64,000 nucleotides of DNA, from the NCBI GenBank assembly GCA_947652605.1, contig OX393576.1, positions 54,660,966-54,724,965 of the forward strand. Reading direction: 5' to 3'. The stretch's first letter is position 1. Each line of letters begins with the position of its first letter. The stretch is from Elmis aenea (Eukaryota > Arthropoda > Insecta > Coleoptera > Elmidae). Made by a program: the position numbers and the translations under genes. Shown here in pieces: positions 11,931 to 22,900 of this stretch. Below the pieces are notes generated by a model. The model made no database searches and was not told the origin of the DNA. It saw only the letters and a list, made by a program, of their open reading frames with translations.

Positions 11931-12420
11931 ACTTGTAAGTAAAACTATGCGACGATGTAAATAAACAAAGCAAGTCAATACCGAACTTATTATTTCAAAA
12001 AGGCATCCTAACAGTTGTTATTTTGTATCGTTTGACTATTGTTTGATTTGTGTTATTGGTGAATGATTCTTGTATTGTGAGACCCATGAATTCGTATTGT
12101 AAAGTCAAGTGAAGTAATTGTTAATAAATAGTTTATGCAAAGCGAGTTCCCATCTGAGTGTTTTTATGAAGTATATCTAGAGTTTACGCCCCCGTAACTC
12201 GCGAATAGTAAACAAACGTCAGCATTTCCAATTATAATAGTACGGCAATTCATAGCCGCGACAATATGTTCAGTTGAAAGTTAATGCATCCCTAATTTCT
12301 TATGGATACTTAGTATAATATTCTTTATTTATTTAGATAATAAAGAGTAGAACAATAAAATGGCGCAAAATTAAACGTTAAATACATTTTCTTTTTCTTA
12401 CGCCTCTCTACCGTTAGGTG
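11931..12420. other. AT-rich spacer, no feature seen
   Basis: No coding pattern or element end recognised. Confidence 0.5.
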
Positions 12421-12700
12421 TGAAGCTTTTATTTCTTTTTATGCATGTGGGCTTTGTATGACTCTCTTAACATCTTTTGCTAGCTCTCCAAACTTACTCC
12501 ATTCGATCCCTCTATATGTGGTAGTTTCTTTTACTCCTTCATTCCAGGTTTTCCTAGGCTTTTGGTTTTTTTCTCCAGTTTGCGCTTTCCTGGGCATCCT
12601 TTCTACTGCCATTCGATGCACATGACCTACCACAGGGCCGACGAGACGGGTTGGGAATTATGGCCCAATATTCCTCGGGCCCGAGATATACAGGGGCCCG
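12421..12700 (-). pseudogene. LINE reverse-transcriptase C-terminal fragment
   Basis: The minus strand reads GHVHRMAVERMPRKAQ, then PRKTWNEGVKE and ELAKDVKRV before a stop. This pattern (GHV.RM, RP+..W..GV, ELA.D) is the conserved tail of non-LTR retrotransposon reverse transcriptases. Nothing of the catalytic palm is present, so it is a 5'-truncated relic. Confidence 0.75.
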
Positions 12701-12742
12701 TGTATCATTCAACATTTTGTTTTTTACGCTATTCTCAAATAA

Positions 12743-12980
12743 TTTTTTTTCTTGGTTCTCATGTACATTTATCCACGGCCCCGGATTCGTCTCTCGACGC
12801 CTATGCTTAGCCATTTTATTTAATTTATTTTCTTGGTTCTCATGTACATTTATCTACGGCCCCGGATTCGTCTCTCGACGCCTATGCTTAGCCATTTTAT
12901 TTAATTTATTTTCTTGGTTCTCATGTACATTTATCTACGGCCCCGGATTCGTCTCTCGACGCCTATGCTTAGCCATTTTA
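12743..12980. repeat. 81-bp tandem repeat, three units
   Basis: Three copies of an 81-bp unit that ends TACGGCCCCGGATTCGTCTC...CTTAGCCA follow each other; the second and third look identical and the first differs mainly in its 5' part. The unit length is a multiple of three, so frames stay open through the array on both strands, which creates spurious open frames. Confidence 0.85.
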
Positions 12981-13765
12981 TTTGTACCCTCTGGATGATG
13001 TTTTCCATTGGTTGTACATTTAGGTTTTCTTTATAGGTTTCCTGTCTAATTGTGTCTTTACGCGTTCAAATATTGTAAAGAATAGGTAGGTACATTTCAT
13101 TCAATTTAATGTTAAAAAACTCTTAAGTTTTATACCGGGTGTCACACGTTCATGGTACACCCCCTTTTTTTTCTTTAGTTTTGATTTTAAATAAATGAAA
13201 TTTTAAACATATGATATGTGCAAAAAAACGGGCTTTTTGAGCCGTTGCACACATTTGTTTCACTTCCGGTTTCGCCAGAAATGACCCCAACTTTGTTATT
13301 TTAAATGGAACACCCTGTATATTTTTACATTTTTGAAAAGAGGAAGTGATTTTTGATACAACTGCACTATTTTCGTTAATTTTTATAACCTCAAATTTAT
13401 TTTAAAACAAAATTTAGTTTTTTATAAAGGGTGCCGTGACCTGCACAAATTGATTTTTATTATGTCAAGAATTGTCCAAAAAACGTTTTTGTAAATTTTA
13501 AATGACATTTAGGTTACTTTAACCGGCTTTGAAGGTTGAGGAATCGGTTTTTTGACAAAAAGCCAATTTTTTTAAATGGAACCATGCTGGTACTAGCGGT
13601 TATTTAAATGGATCATCTTAATCGCAGTAATCTAATGAAATAAAAATGATTACTAAAATTTTTAGACTGTCTAATTAAATGACTATAGTAGTTAAACATA
13701 AATCAACGATCATTTGTTTTGTTGTAGTTATGCACAGTGTACTGCAATTAACAAGATCTCTTAAT

Positions 13766-15248
13766 CAGGGATGGAAAACGTAACGTAACGATACCCGATA
13801 ACGTTATAATAACGATTCAACTATAATTTTTTATACAATAACGTAACGATATTTTTATAACGTTATAATAACCGATAACGTTTCATTAAAAGTTATTTTG
13901 TGTCGTTATTCTCTATAAATTAAATTTTTATATGGTTTTTTTTTATTTTTAGAATACAATATTTTGTTTGCATTTTAGAAATTAAAATGAAAATAAAATA
14001 TCTCAACGTAATTTTGTACTATTTTTTAAATTTACATTTACAGTTCCCAAAAATAATTTCAGAGTTACAAATAAAAATTATTTTTATACAACATGTTTCT
14101 TATATAATGCGAAAAAAATCGGGAGGTGATTCCTTATTGAAAATTAAGAGGGGTCTTTAATATACATTTTTTTTCTTTAGGGTCGCTTCTTTCGAAGTTG
14201 CACCCTCCTAAAGGAAATCGGTAAAATTGGGTTTTTATTTTATTTCTCAAATTTGGATAAATGTAGGAGAATGATATTCGGTAGATGTTTTATACTTATT
14301 AAAAGATTTCCCATAGTAATATATTTAATCATCTCCCACCTTCACAGGGGGCTGAAAAGTGCGACCCCTGTTGGTGTTTTTATCAGAACTTTTTAGTGGG
14401 TTGAAATCTAGCAATTTTTTTTGAAAACTTGATTTATTTAGAAGTTTTTTTTATTCTTTAACTTTTTTCGTTAAACCTACAGTTTTTCAGAAAAAATTTT
14501 TATGAATGAACATGAACCATCAAATATTCCAATATAAAACGATTCATTTTGGTGGTATCATGGTTTGTTTATATTCATAATGGGTAGAAGTGTAATTCAT
14601 TTTGACGTTTACGCGACCACAACGTTAAAACGCCCGTCAATTCTACCCAATATGAACGTGAACATAAACATCATATTCACTCATTTAATTTTTTACTTAA
14701 AACTGTAGGATTTACGAGAAAAACTAAAGAATAAAACGGGTTCTAAATAAATCATTCTTACAAAAAAAAAGTTTAAATTGCAGAATTTGAAATCTCCAAA
14801 AGGTTCTGAATAAAGAACCACCAGGGGTCGCACTTTTCAGCCCCCTGTGAAGGTGGGAGATGATTAAAAATACTACTATGGGAAACCTTTTAATAAGTAT
14901 AAAACATCTACCGAATATCATTCTCCTACATTTATCCAAATTTGAGAAATAAAATAAAAACCCAATTTTACCGATCCCCTTTAGGGGGGTGTAACTCCGA
15001 AAGGAGACCCTAAAGAAACAATTTTTTTTTTAAAAGACCCCCTTTAATTTTCGATAAGGAATCACCTCCCGAATTTTTACGCATTATTTAAGAAACACCC
15101 TGTATATAATAATTTATGTAACCTTATATAACGTTATATAACATAACAATTCATTTTTTTAATGTTATTTATAACGTTATGTAACGAAAACAAATAATAA
15201 ATAACGTTATACAATAACGTAACGATTTAAAACGTTATTCCATCCCTG
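13766..15248. mobile_element. hAT-type non-autonomous element nested in the foldback
   Basis: It starts CAGGGATGGAA and ends with the reverse complement TTCCATCCCTG. The flanking 8-bp sequence CTCTTAAT is duplicated exactly at 13758-13765 and 15249-15256, the target duplication size of hAT transposases. The arms are rich in AACGTAACGT and ATAACGTTAT. No transposase is present. Confidence 0.9.
14087..15104. mobile_element. Innermost foldback element of the nest
   Basis: The ends TACAACATGTTTCTTATATA and, in reverse, TACAGGGTGTTTCTTAAATA are flanked by TA. Inverted arms of about 400 bp (for example ATCGGGAGGTGATTCCTTAT against its complement near 15050) enclose a short loop around 14500-14700. 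It sits inside the hAT-type element, so it is the youngest of the three. Confidence 0.8.
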
Positions 15249-15822
15249 CTCTTAATAAATTTTCACAATAATTTGAAATTTTTGAAGTAGATTTTTAATA
15301 AAAATACAAGTTATTGGTATCGATGGATTCGTTAGAAGATGCTTCATTTAAATAACCGCTAGTACCAACATGGTTCCATTTAAAAAAATTGACTTTTTGT
15401 CAAAAAACCGATTCCTCAACCTTCAAAGCCGGTTAAAGTAACTTAAATGTCATTTAAAATTTACAAAAACGTTTTTTGGACAATTCTTGACAAAATAAAA
15501 ATCAATTTGTGCAGGTCACAGCACCCTTAATAAAAAACTAAATTTTGTTTTAAAATAAATTTGAGGTTATAAAAATTAACGAAAATAGTGCAGTTGTATC
15601 AAAAATCACTTCCTCTTTCCAAAAATGTGAAAATATACAGGGTGTTTCATTTAAAATAACAAGGTTGGGGTAATTTCCGGCGAAACCGGAAGTGAAACAA
15701 ATGTGTGCAACGGCTCAAAAAGCCCGTTTTTTTGCACATATCATATGTCTAAAATCTCATTTATTTAAAATCCAAACTAAAGAAAAAAAAGGGGGTGTAC
15801 CATGAATGTGTGACACCCGGTA

Positions 15823-16090
15823 TGTCGCTGCACACGTTCTTTATATCTTGGTCGTACGTTGCCTATCACACGGTATATCATGTTCATTGTCCACCGAAAT
15901 TTAAGACGCTTTTTAAGGAATTGTTTGTTTAAAACCCATGAGGAATCGTAGATTGTCAAATCTGGCGATCTCGCAGGGCATGGAGTATTTCTGTACCTAA
16001 AGATGATAGGATTTAACAAAATACATCTTAGAATTGTCATTGATTATCGTGCTGTGGTCGCTTCATCTTGTTGGAACCATGTTTTGTTGA
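15823..16090 (-). pseudogene. Transposase fragment, WFQQDGAT/SPDL type
   Basis: The minus strand reads WFQQDEATTAR near 16060-16090 and, after a stop, PARSPDLTIYD near 15950. These match the second and third catalytic segments (WFQQDGAT, PxRSPDLTxxD) of a large insect DDE transposase group related to Tc1/mariner. The rest is decayed. It lies immediately beside the right end of the outer foldback. Confidence 0.65.
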
Positions 16091-17098
16091 TCTTTGGGTG
16101 CTAGGCAATCTGGTACATGAAAAGCGCCCGATATACCGCCTCTACTGCCCCATTGTCCCCACTGTCGTTCTCAGGAAGGAATAAACCAGTCATTAACCCT
16201 TTCCCAACCCAGAAACGAAGTTTGTTAACAATCTATTTCCAAATAAGCGAGATCACCATCTTTGAAGACGAAATCAAATTACACTGTTTGTATTACTTTC
16301 ATTTCGCGAATTTATCGGGGGTAATACGCTAATACCACAAGAGGTTAAAATTTGCTGGCCAAATTTTGATTTGATACGAGTTGTTGCTTAGTAACAATTA
16401 ATGAGAATAAATTGAAAAGCAATAACGAGTGTTCCAAACAAAAATTTAACCTGCAAAATATTAACCTCGAATGGTATTTGTAGCGATAACTGCACTCATA
16501 TGTTAAATTCTCCATAATGACGTCACGTTTTGTCGTTATGACAGCGGATAAAAAGGTACCTAACTAAATATACACTTGCATTTTTGCATGTAACTTTTGT
16601 TACCATGCAACCGACTTATGTGATTGTAACAAAATGTCATTGCGTTGCTATGGTGAAGGTAAACAAAAATTTACCCGATTGCAAATAGTAAGGTTCCTAT
16701 TTTTATCCGCTAGCAAACGTGATAAATTATGCATTTGCATTGACATTAATGACAGTAGAAAATACTTGATCTTTTTGAAAGTGCTACGTTGCTCAAAATT
16801 TTCAAAAACAAGGGAATTACTCGAAAAAGGTTCATTTTAGGCCTATATGACGTTTCACATTTTATAAAGTACATTTAAAGAGCAAATAAACCGTAAAAAC
16901 ACAAAACAAAATCGAGTACACCATAAAGCGCAAAAAAGATGGCGATGCATCTTTTATAAAAAAACATTTTGTTGTTAAATCAATATTTTAGATGATAAAA
17001 GCGATATTTCATACTTTTTTATGTTAAAATTTACCTTTTTTTTTATTAACTTTTAAGGTCTATAACTCGATAACCATCGAGTTTGGGACTATGGTTTA
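16091..17098. other. Spacer; isolated CRE-like palindrome
   Basis: No gene is visible. TGACGTCA occurs at about 16517, a CREB-type palindrome, but with no neighbouring gene its meaning is open. Short open frames here have no recognisable domains. Confidence 0.35.
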
Positions 17099-17100
17099 TA

Positions 17101-18391
17101 TTAGGATGGCAACTAAGTTCCCGCCGTTTTTTTAATTTTGATAATTACGCAAGTTATTAAATGTTTTTGGCATAATGTTTTAAAACATTTGAAAAAGGAG
17201 GCTTTGTTCTACCGGAGACTATGTTTTATTTTTTTGTTTGAGTTTATTTGTCAGTTTGACAGATCATTAAAATGGAATGTCAAGTTGAGAAAAATGAACA
17301 TTTTCGACATGTGCTTCTTTTTGCCTTTAATCAAGGCCATAAAGCCGCAAAAGCTGCTCGTGACATTTGTGCCGTGTATGGAGAGGGTGCCATAGCTGAA
17401 AGAACCGCTCGTGATTGGTATGCCAAGTTCAAAAATGGAAATTTTTGTCTCAAAGACACACCTCGTTCTGGCCGTCCAATTGAGTTCGATGAAGGCCGAT
17501 TAAACCAACTTTTGCATGAAAATTCCCGTAAAACGACAAGGGAACTGGCAGTGAAAATGGAATGCTCCCACACTGGTATAGAGAAGCATCTTCACTTAAT
17601 GAGAAAGGTTCAGAAATGTGGAGCATGGGTTCCGCATGCTTTAAATGATCACAACAAAAATCAACGAGCCACAATCTCCGCTGGTTTGCTTGCTCGTCAC
17701 CGCTCAACTCATGGACACAAGCAACGATTTCTTTACCGCATCGTTACGGGCGACGAAAAATGGTGCCTGTACATCAATATGAAACAGCGCAAGGAATGGC
17801 TTAGCCCCTGTAGACAAGCAACACCGCGCGTGAAACAAGATCTTCATCCGCGTAAAACGATGTTGTGCGTATGGTGGGACTGGGAAGGGATTATTCATTA
17901 CGAATTGCTTGAACGGAACCAAACGGTCAACGCGGAACTCTATGTTCAACAGATGGAACGACTCAACATGGCTATTCAAGAGAAAAGACCTAATCGGCAG
18001 CATGGAGTTCTTTTGCTGCACGACAACGCCCGCCCTCATATCGCCAACATGACCAAGCAAGCCATCCAAACGCATGGTTGGGAAGTTCTTCCACACCCGC
18101 CGTACTCACCCGATTTGGCACCAACAGATTTTCACCTCTTTCGATCGCTTTCAAATGCTATGCGTGGAGTTTCGTTCAATACTGATGCAGAATTGAGAGC
18201 TTGGTTGAATGAATTTTTTGAGTCGAAACCGGGTGATTTCTACCAACGAGGTATTGAAAATCTTGTTGAACGTTGGGAAGAAGTTGTAAACAACCAGGGT
18301 GAATACATTATCGATTGATTAGTAAATTTTTGTTGAAAAATAAATTTTTAAAAATTAAAAAAAAACGGCGGGAACTTAGTTGCCAACCTGA
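17101..18391 (+). mobile_element. Mariner element, copy 1, full length
   Basis: The terminal inverted repeats share GGCAACTAAGTTCCCGCCG, and TA lies on each side (17099-17100, 18392-18393). At 1291 bp the element has the usual mariner length. It holds one intact transposase frame. Confidence 0.95.
17272..18318 (+). CDS. Mariner transposase, open and with complete catalytic triad
   Basis: The 348-residue protein cuts and pastes the element through its terminal repeats. It begins at ATG 17272, 171 bp inside the left end. An N-terminal helix-turn-helix part (about residues 10-110) includes the conserved Gly-Arg-Pro (SGRPIE). The linker reads WVPHAL where most mariners have WVPHEL. The catalytic triad is DD34D: Asp in TGDEKW, Asp in LLHDNARPH, and Asp in LAPTDFHLF, with exactly 34 residues between the last two; YSPDLAP precedes the third. 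No stop or frameshift is seen. Length matches mariner transposases (about 345). Activity is not proved; the Glu to Ala in the linker is shared with copy 2 and may be a lineage trait or a defect. Confidence 0.95.
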   Translation: MECQVEKNEHFRHVLLFAFNQGHKAAKAARDICAVYGEGAIAERTARDWYAKFKNGNFCLKDTPRSGRPIEFDEGRLNQLLHENSRKTTRELAVKMECSHTGIEKHLHLMRKVQKCGAWVPHALNDHNKNQRATISAGLLARHRSTHGHKQRFLYRIVTGDEKWCLYINMKQRKEWLSPCRQATPRVKQDLHPRKTMLCVWWDWEGIIHYELLERNQTVNAELYVQQMERLNMAIQEKRPNRQHGVLLLHDNARPHIANMTKQAIQTHGWEVLPHPPYSPDLAPTDFHLFRSLSNAMRGVSFNTDAELRAWLNEFFESKPGDFYQRGIENLVERWEEVVNNQGEYIID

Positions 18392-18393
18392 TA

Positions 18394-19254
18394 TAACATT
18401 TTTTGCTTAAATTGACTCAAGGAACATGCTCCTTAACTTTAGCCGTTACGTCATGCAACACCCTGTATAATAAACTTATGATGTACCTAATACAAAATAT
18501 TTAAAAAAAAGTTTAACAAAAGCTCATTTATTGAAAATATTTCACATCTAATTTTTTTTGCTTAATGGGTCTCGTTTTCTTATCAAACAAATTAAACCGA
18601 GACTTGACTGATGCGCTTAACAACTGTAATTGATAATAATGCATAAAACAGAGCAAATTACCGTCCTACAAGAATTTTTAAGGACATGCACCCACAAGTA
18701 TGACATCACAAGCTATAACGCCGAAGCGTCAGCAAATATTTTTATAAATGACTGTTTACGCTGCAATTATTAATGATCTACGCCCATTTATTAACCGATA
18801 ACTAATCGAATATTCTTTGTTGTTAATCCATTTATAATGGATTAGTGGTCGGCCTAGGCCTAGCTGTGATACGATACATACATACACCTAACGTACTATC
18901 TAGTCCCCTAGGCGGACGTCACGATAATTTAGTTACATAAAACGATTTACTCTAATAATAGAACTAACAAGTGTTTAACAAGCATGGAGCTGTTGAATTA
19001 AGATAAATATATCTTTGTAGTAAATAAAAGATTTTCAAAAATGCAGCAGATAAATTACGATAAATGTTGTAAATGTGAATAGCTGTTAATAATCTGTAAG
19101 TATAATGAGGAATCCAGAAATATAAAAACGGCATTTAAATTTTTAATGAATTACCCAAACGTTTAAAAAAAAAGTATCACAATACTATATGACAAAGACA
19201 AGATTTTGTGTAAAAATTACAAAAATATTGTATAAAAACTACTGAATTTCTATA
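18394..19254. other. AT-rich spacer with one isolated transposon end
   Basis: GCAACACCCTGTATAA near 18457-18472 is a right-hand terminus of the CAGGGTG group without a clear partner. Nothing else is recognisable. Confidence 0.4.
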
Positions 19255-19815
19255 CAGGTTGTCTCAGTCATCGTGAACAGCATGGGGATCTCGTAAACGG
19301 TAAGAGATACAGAGTTGGTTAAGTTAGTCAAAATGATCTATGATCTAGAAGCAACTATTCTATGAACTAAAAACTTCGATTTTTGCTTTTAACTTGTTCA
19401 TTTGAAATCACACTCAAAATAATTTTTGACATTATTAGTAGGGGAAATGTGGGTAAAACGGGATACTTAACGTTTGGAGCCATTATTTTAAGGTGTATGT
19501 GAAATATTTAAACTCAACTTTCGGTTAAGGCATACAATGTTTATACAACTATAAAATGAAAAAGGAAATCTTAATTAAAATTAAAAATAACTATTTGTGA
19601 CATCCATCCGATTCGGCTTAAAACGTTGCATTGTTTTTACACATTTAAAATATTTCATACTCCAAAGGAGTTATAGACGAATTTTAAAAATCGTATTTTT
19701 CAGTTTTTCCTAATTTTCTTGGATATCGTTTGAGATATTTCCAATTTTTCTTTGGATTATTTGCCAAATTTAAACCTATACTCTAGCTATTGTAATAAGC
19801 GAGATCCCCATGCTT
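19255..19815. mobile_element. Foldback element G, decayed
   Basis: The left part CAGGTTGTCTC...CATGGGGATCTCG (19255-19295) is mirrored near 19800-19815 by CGAGATCCCCATG. A related end lies at 22622-22858 inside a LINE (both share AAACGGTAAGAGATACA). The right terminus appears lost. Confidence 0.5.
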
Positions 19816-19922
19816 AAACTCGAATTTCAATAGTATATGATATATGATGATGAAAACATTTATTTTAGGGAAAGTGTAATTAACTGTACGAATAGACAAG
19901 TAAAAAAAATTTTCAATTCTTA

Positions 19923-19928
19923 TTTATT
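19923..19928 (-). promoter_or_regulatory. Poly(A) signal of the DRC4 gene
   Basis: AATAAA on the minus strand about 40 bases after the stop codon, in an AT-rich 3' flank. Confidence 0.6.
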
Positions 19929-19969
19929 AATATCAAATATTTTTATAATTGTGTAAAACGTTTGTTTTG

Positions 19970-22900
19970 TTATTTATTTTTGGTGACGAGTCCTGCTGGA
20001 CCTGTTGCTAGGCCATTTTGTCCCTCTGGCATAACTCTCATAGGAGTAAACCCTAGTTCATGTTTTGGTACTCCATATTGCACTAATTTCTCTTCGTACG
20101 TATCTAGAAGATCATCATGAGCCTTGCAAACTCTTGCTAGCTCATACTGCAAATCTCTAATTGTAGCATTCTTTTTATCTAGCATTGCCTAAAAATGAAT
20201 TTTTTGTTATTTTCTTCAGTTAAGTATTGTAAATAATTTTATATTTATGTACCTATTACTAGTTATTCGCTAAAGTAGATTGGAAAACGGTCAACTTTTT
20301 GAATAAGCTAATTAACTACTTATTATTTGAATTTAGCCAACTTGTTTGCCCGACTTTCAAAGTACGTATTATCTTACTTCTAGTTTCTCGTTAACACGCT
20401 GGTCCATTGGTTGTTTGGTGATAGCTGTTATTTCTCCTATAGCCGCTTCGCGATATTCTCCAATTTCAGTGAGAGTCTGTACTCGTTTTTGCAGCAAGGT
20501 GTTTTTCAGGCTCGTCTTCTGTTGAACTTCGAGCACCGCTTTCACAAATCTCTTTTGCAATTCGTCCTTTTCACACTGTACCTATAATGGTATATTAAGC
20601 GCGGAGTAAAAATATTTAAATCACATTTACTTTTTCGATCCGCATTTCCAAAGCTTGCAATATCCAACGTAGATCGTTCAATTCTTTTTGGGTTTGACTT
20701 AATATTGCTTTAGTATTCTGCAAATAACAAAAATAAAGTCACTTTGTATGCATCTTAAACTTTTCGAAAAGCTATCGGAAAATACGCCAAAGGCTTGATT
20801 GTACAAAAAGATTCAACTTGCATGTTAAGTAAACATTATGTTTCGTATTGTGTGCTTTCTGCTTTATATTATACAACTGTGCACAAAAAATATTTAAATA
20901 TTAAACCAACAACAAATAACTAAAAAAACAACTCCCGAAAAAGATTCTCCTTTATCTTTAATGTAATTTTACTCTTCTTTGTTGCTCGAAATACTTTTAA
21001 ACAAAAGAAGTTTATGTCCAGATTTTATTACAACAAAGGATTACCGCTAGAGATAGTTTATCCTTTCCATAATTTTGCAACTGTCTTTTGTACTCTGAAA
21101 CATCCAACATTGCTTGCTTCAACGGTTCCGTCAACTTTCGATTTTCCGCTGTTAAATCAGCGACTTGCTTTGTCATTCTTTCGTTTTGTTTTCGTAGAAC
21201 TTCCATTTGGTCCTAAAAGTTGCAGTGATATTGATAATTTAAGAATGGAAATACAAAAATACAACCTTTAAGCTACTAATTAGTGCTAGATTATTTAATG
21301 TTATGTCGTTGTAGTAATTTTTCATTTCGTTGAAAGCGCGTTCGTGATTTTTGGTTAGTTCGTATATTTGGGTGTTTTTTCGTTCTTCTACTTCAGACAT
21401 TTCCATTCTTTAAAAAAAATTGTTAGTTTACAATAAAATATGCACAAGTAAATTTTTGCAATAATTAATATATTAATAGAAATGCACAAAATAAGGACAT
21501 GCACAATAAATAAAATAATAAAGGTATATTATATTTATTTGAGTCATAGCCCCTAAAAGAAGATGATTAAAAAGAAAGTTTAATAAAACTGGCAGAACCG
21601 AATTAACCTAAAACGAAAAAATTAAAATATTTGAAAGAACAATAATTAAAGTTTTTTTTGTCAGAAATATCGGCGATTATTAAAAATACAACTTTTTTCC
21701 AAAACTATTTTTGTATCAGCAAGTATAACCGAGTTATTAACGATTTCAAAAAATGCTCATATTGATTTTTGTTTATTATTTAGCGTGCTATGAAACTTTT
21801 TTAAACATTAAAGCATATCACTGAATAGGTCTCAGAGAAAGAAACAATTTGTCCAATTTAACTTCGTTTTAGCTCTTACCTTTAACGAGATCTCAACAGT
21901 GACCCTTCTATGTGGACCACCCTGTATATATATAAATAAAATATTTTTGGCAGCTGTTAAACAAAGAAAATTTGCAGATTTCGTAATAATTTACTTACAA
22001 ATCTTCGGGTAACACTTTTATACAACTGCATTATTTTATAAAGTCCTTATCAGTTAGTCTTATTTAATATATAATGTACAGTGTGCACAAAGGTAACGTC
22101 TTGTTTTGTAAACACTTTATAAAAAAAAAGTTTAATTAAAAGTTTTAGATAATGACTTAGGCCTACAAATTTTTAATACTTTTAAATCTATAGGATGTCC
22201 CAATTTAAGGAGTGGACCAATGTTACCTTTTTTTTTGAATAGAATATCCTGTATATTTTGTAATTTTCTTCTTCTTTACTCCATGGCTTAGGCAAACTGT
22301 CTGTTCCGCCTTCACGATATGTTATTTTTGTTGTTTCCATCTTTTCATTGGTCTTCCTATTTTTCTTCTTCCTCTTGGTCTATACTTTCTTATTATATTT
22401 GGCAATCTCTGCTGTACCATTCTCATAATGTGTTCTTTGTATTTCGTCCTATTTTCTTGTATTTTTTCTACCACATCGTAAATTTCCAGTTCTTTTCTAA
22501 TGTCATCGTTTCTTATTTGGTCTCCAATGGTACATCCCTTTACTCTTCTTAAAAATCGCATTTCTGCTGTTTGTATTTTATTCCTGTCTCGTTGTGTCAA
22601 ACCCAGGACGGTCAAAAACATAAAGTGACCAAGTTTAAATGAAATAGAGTCAGTGGTAGGGAAGATAATAATATTTTTCTAAAATCACATTTTTCAGTTT
22701 TTTTGTAATAAATCAAAAACGAATCAAAATATCTAGGATTTCTTTTCAGATTCTCAATCGCCATAAAAATGTGCAACTTTTCTCTAATTTAACCGACCTT
22801 GTATCTCTTACCGTTTCCAAGATAGCAATGGTGAGCATCGAAAAAAGCACCACCCTGTATATCCTGTATTATCATCGTTAAGTCGTCTGCTGTTATCATA

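Larger units (their letters stand above)
13135..15820. mobile_element. Outer foldback element (CCGGGTGTCACAC termini)
   Basis: The ends are CCGGGTGTCACACGTTCATG and its near-perfect reverse complement at 15791-15820; TA flanks both (13133-13134, 15821-15822). The arms extend inward about 500-600 bp with the same phrases in mirror order (AAATGTCATTTA, AACCTTCAAAGCCGG). A hAT-type element sits between the arms, itself hosting a third element. Confidence 0.85.

Noticed and set aside
12562..12998. Plus-strand frames across 12.56-13.0 kb
   Set aside because: Produced by the in-frame 81-bp repeat; no recognisable domain.
16517..16524. Functional CRE promoter site
   Set aside because: A single 8-bp palindrome with no gene start nearby.
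17331..18096. Minus-strand frames opposite the mariner transposase (also at 57878-58270)
   Set aside because: Shadows of the plus-strand transposase.
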